Source of the DNA: Bosea sp. 685
GTDB taxonomy: Bacteria; Pseudomonadota; Alphaproteobacteria; Rhizobiales; Beijerinckiaceae
Direction of reading: 5' to 3'
Assembly: GCF_031884435.1 (NCBI RefSeq)
Contig: NZ_CP134779.1
Location: 3,100,001-3,164,000, forward strand
DNA length: 64,000 nt
Shown here: in pieces, positions 62,318 through 64,000 of the stretch
How positions within the stretch are numbered: the first letter of the stretch is position 1
Layout: every line of letters starts with the position of its first letter
The notes under the pieces: model-generated
What the model saw: the letters and a program-made list of their open reading frames with translations, nothing else
Told to the model about the DNA's origin: nothing
The model's database searches: none
Translations under genes and position numbers: made by a program

Positions 62318-62341
62318 GGCGTGCCACTATGCCGGCACGCC
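62318..62341. promoter_or_regulatory. candidate MocR operator before the gamma-glutamyltransferase gene
   Basis: GGCGTGCC-N8-GGCACGCC is a perfect inverted repeat overlapped by a direct repeat of TGCCGGC (62314 and 62330). Direct plus inverted half-sites in a divergent MocR promoter fit the operators described for this family. It lies 18 bases in front of the start at 62359. Confidence 0.45.
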
Positions 62342-62358
62342 CAACCAGAGAGACGCTG

Positions 62359-63966
62359 ATGTCCACGCCTGTATCGACACGCACGCCGCCTTACCGCACC
62401 CAGAACTGGACCCTGACCAAGCCGGCGGCGAAAGGCCGCCACGGCATCGTCGTGTCGCAGAACCGCGAGGCGGCCGAGGCCGGCGCCGCAATCCTGGAGG
62501 CCGGCGGCAATGCAGCCGATGCGGCGGTCGCGGCCTGCTTCGCGCTGGCGGCGGTGGAACCCTGGAATAGCGGGCTCGGCGGCATCGGCTTCGCGCTGGT
62601 GCTGAAGGCCAACGAGACGCGGGCGCAGGTCGTCGATTTCGGCCCCGTCGCACCGCGCCGCGCCGACCCGGCCGACTACCCCCTGACCGGCGAGATGAAG
62701 AAGGACCTTTTCACCTGGCCGGAGGTGGTGGGCGATGTGAACATTCACGGCCCGCTCTCCTTCTGCATCCCTTCCTCGGTCGCGGGCTACGCCAAGCTGA
62801 AGGAGGCCTTCGGTACCGCGCTGCCAGTCGCGGATCTGCTGGCGCCGGCGATCGCGCTCGCCAAGCGCGGCCTCGCCCAGGACTGGTACACGACGCTCAA
62901 GGTCTCATCCTCGGCCTCGGTGCTGCGGCTCTATGAGGAGAGTGCGCGCATCTATCTGCCCGGGGGCCTGCCGCCGGTGCCGCCCTATCAGGGCATGCCG
63001 GGCTTCTTCCGACTCGGCAATCTCGCATCGACGCTGGAGCGCCTGGCCGAGGCGGGGCTGGATGATTTCTACCATGGCGAACTGGCAACCCGGCTCGCCG
63101 CCGACATCAAGGCGCTGGGCGGCGTGGTCGATGCGGAGGACCTCGCCAACTGCAAGGCGGTCTTGCGTGAGGCCCCGGTGATCGACTGGCGCGGCACACA
63201 TCTCCTGCACACCGCCGGCGGCCTGACGGCCGCACCGACGCTACAGGCCGTGGTCGAGGGCATGGCGGACAGCGCCCCCTCCTCGGAAGGCCCCGACGCC
63301 GCCTGGTTCGCGACGCTGTCGCGGGTGATGCGCCAGGCCTATGCGAGCCGGCTCGAAGGGCTGGGCGCGGCGAAGGCCGCGACCGAACCCGGCGACACCT
63401 GCACGACGCATCTCACCGTCGTCGACGGCGAGGGCAATCTCGTTTCGGTGACGACGACGCTGCTCTCCTCGATGGGCAGCCGCGTCGTGCTGCCCGGCAC
63501 CGGCGTGCTGATGAACAACGGCATGATGTGGTTCGATCCGCGCCCCGGCAGCGCCAATGCGATCGCGCCCGGCGCCAGGCCGCTCTGCAACATGTGCCCG
63601 GTCATCGTGACGCCGAAGGATGGCAGCTGGCCGCGCCTGGCTGCAGGCTCCTCGGGCGGCCGGCGGATTCTTGCCAGCGTCTACCAGATGCTGGCCTGGA
63701 CGCTGGATTGCGGCATGGAGATCACTGAAGCCGCCCATACCCCGCGCATCGACGTATCCGGCCCCGATTCGACCAGCGCCGATTACCGCCTGCCCGACCA
63801 GACGCTGGCGGCGCTGGAGGCGGCCGGCCCGCTCTCCGTGGTGGAGCACGGCGTGCTGCCGATCAACTTCGCCTGCCCCAACATCATCCGCGTCGACAAG
63901 GACGGCGCGGAAGGCTGCAGCGACGTGATCTCGCCCTGGTCGGCGGCCGTGGCGGCGAAACACTGA
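62359..63966 (+). CDS. gamma-glutamyltransferase family protein
   Basis: A 535-residue Ntn-hydrolase. GIVVSQNREAAEAGAAILEAGG is the family N-terminal region. Thr349, first of CTTHLTVVD, is the expected nucleophile and self-cleavage site. The lid and oxyanion region are MNNGMMWFDPRPGSANAIAPG and AGSSGGRRIL. There is no signal peptide, so unlike the E. coli enzyme it is probably cytoplasmic. I chose ATG 62359 (MSTPVSTRTPPYR) with GAGAGACG before it. Family members cleave glutathione, gamma-glutamyl amides or cephalosporin side chains. With a MocR regulator and an omega-aminotransferase, a gamma-glutamylated amine is possible. Confidence 0.87.
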   Translation: MSTPVSTRTPPYRTQNWTLTKPAAKGRHGIVVSQNREAAEAGAAILEAGGNAADAAVAACFALAAVEPWNSGLGGIGFALVLKANETRAQVVDFGPVAPRRADPADYPLTGEMKKDLFTWPEVVGDVNIHGPLSFCIPSSVAGYAKLKEAFGTALPVADLLAPAIALAKRGLAQDWYTTLKVSSSASVLRLYEESARIYLPGGLPPVPPYQGMPGFFRLGNLASTLERLAEAGLDDFYHGELATRLAADIKALGGVVDAEDLANCKAVLREAPVIDWRGTHLLHTAGGLTAAPTLQAVVEGMADSAPSSEGPDAAWFATLSRVMRQAYASRLEGLGAAKAATEPGDTCTTHLTVVDGEGNLVSVTTTLLSSMGSRVVLPGTGVLMNNGMMWFDPRPGSANAIAPGARPLCNMCPVIVTPKDGSWPRLAAGSSGGRRILASVYQMLAWTLDCGMEITEAAHTPRIDVSGPDSTSADYRLPDQTLAALEAAGPLSVVEHGVLPINFACPNIIRVDKDGAEGCSDVISPWSAAVAAKH

Positions 63967-63994
63967 GGGCTCGGGAGTTGGGGCCCTGAGAGCC
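63967..63994 (+). terminator. possible terminator after gamma-glutamyltransferase gene
   Basis: GGGCTC (63967-63972) and GAGCCC (63989-63994) form a six-base stem directly behind the stop codon. No T-run is visible before the window ends. Confidence 0.25.
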
Positions 63995-64000
63995 CTCTGT

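Overview
The window is GC-rich alphaproteobacterial DNA, most likely from a Bosea-like member of the Hyphomicrobiales. Four things suggest this: an imuA-imuB-dnaE2 mutasome cassette behind a GTTC-N7-GTTC LexA box, the many ABC importers, the CysN/CysD/CysH arrangement, and dispersed palindromes with CCGTCATCCCGG ends. The genus is an inference. I found no rRNA, tRNA, CRISPR array, insertion sequence or phage gene. No gene-free stretch exceeds about 300 bases.

Layout. 1-2243 (+): the end of an acyl-CoA dehydrogenase gene, a 2-aminobenzoate-CoA ligase-type enzyme and a RidA protein, forming an aromatic-acid module. 2463-3341: a six-EF-hand protein. 3425-6788 (-): cysH-cysD-cysN for sulfate activation and APS reduction, with a DUF2061-like tail on CysN and a perfect 16-bp inverted repeat in front of cysH. 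6976-13961: an atypical SDR facing a branched-chain (Liv-type) ABC importer operon that ends in a MetE-like zinc protein. 14234-36687 (+): a two-partner secretion locus with a 6,651-residue LktA/FHA-type exoprotein, its translationally coupled TpsB pore and a SapC-family protein. 36825-42437 (-): a complete peptide-type (Dpp/Opp) importer. 42610-48431 (-): imuA-imuB-imuC(dnaE2). 48724-49959 (+): a cytosine-deaminase-like amidohydrolase. 50165-59198 (-): a predicted aminophosphonate-ester catabolic and uptake cluster (SDR, FAD amine oxidase, PhnX, phosphonate monoester hydrolase, PotD/A/B/C-type importer, with the last permease gene frameshifted). 59382-63966: a class III aminotransferase, a MocR regulator and a gamma-glutamyltransferase.

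How the genes work together. The phosphonate cluster can be read as a route: import of a phosphonate (mono)ester or aminophosphonate, hydrolysis of the ester by the PMH-type enzyme, oxidation of the amine by the FAD enzyme to phosphonoacetaldehyde, and C-P cleavage by PhnX. No PhnW transaminase is present. The cys genes reduce sulfate through APS directly: CysH has the iron-sulfur cysteines of APS reductases and no APS kinase is present. The imu cassette is SOS-regulated translesion synthesis.

Less expected structure. A palindromic repeat of the dispersed family lies in frame inside dnaE2. Three genes (ridA, livF, cysN) end inside short tandem repeats (mostly 15-17 bp) that re-create the stop codon in other reading frames. 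The giant exoprotein carries twelve alternating ~79/80-residue repeats, four cysteine pairs and helical insert modules.
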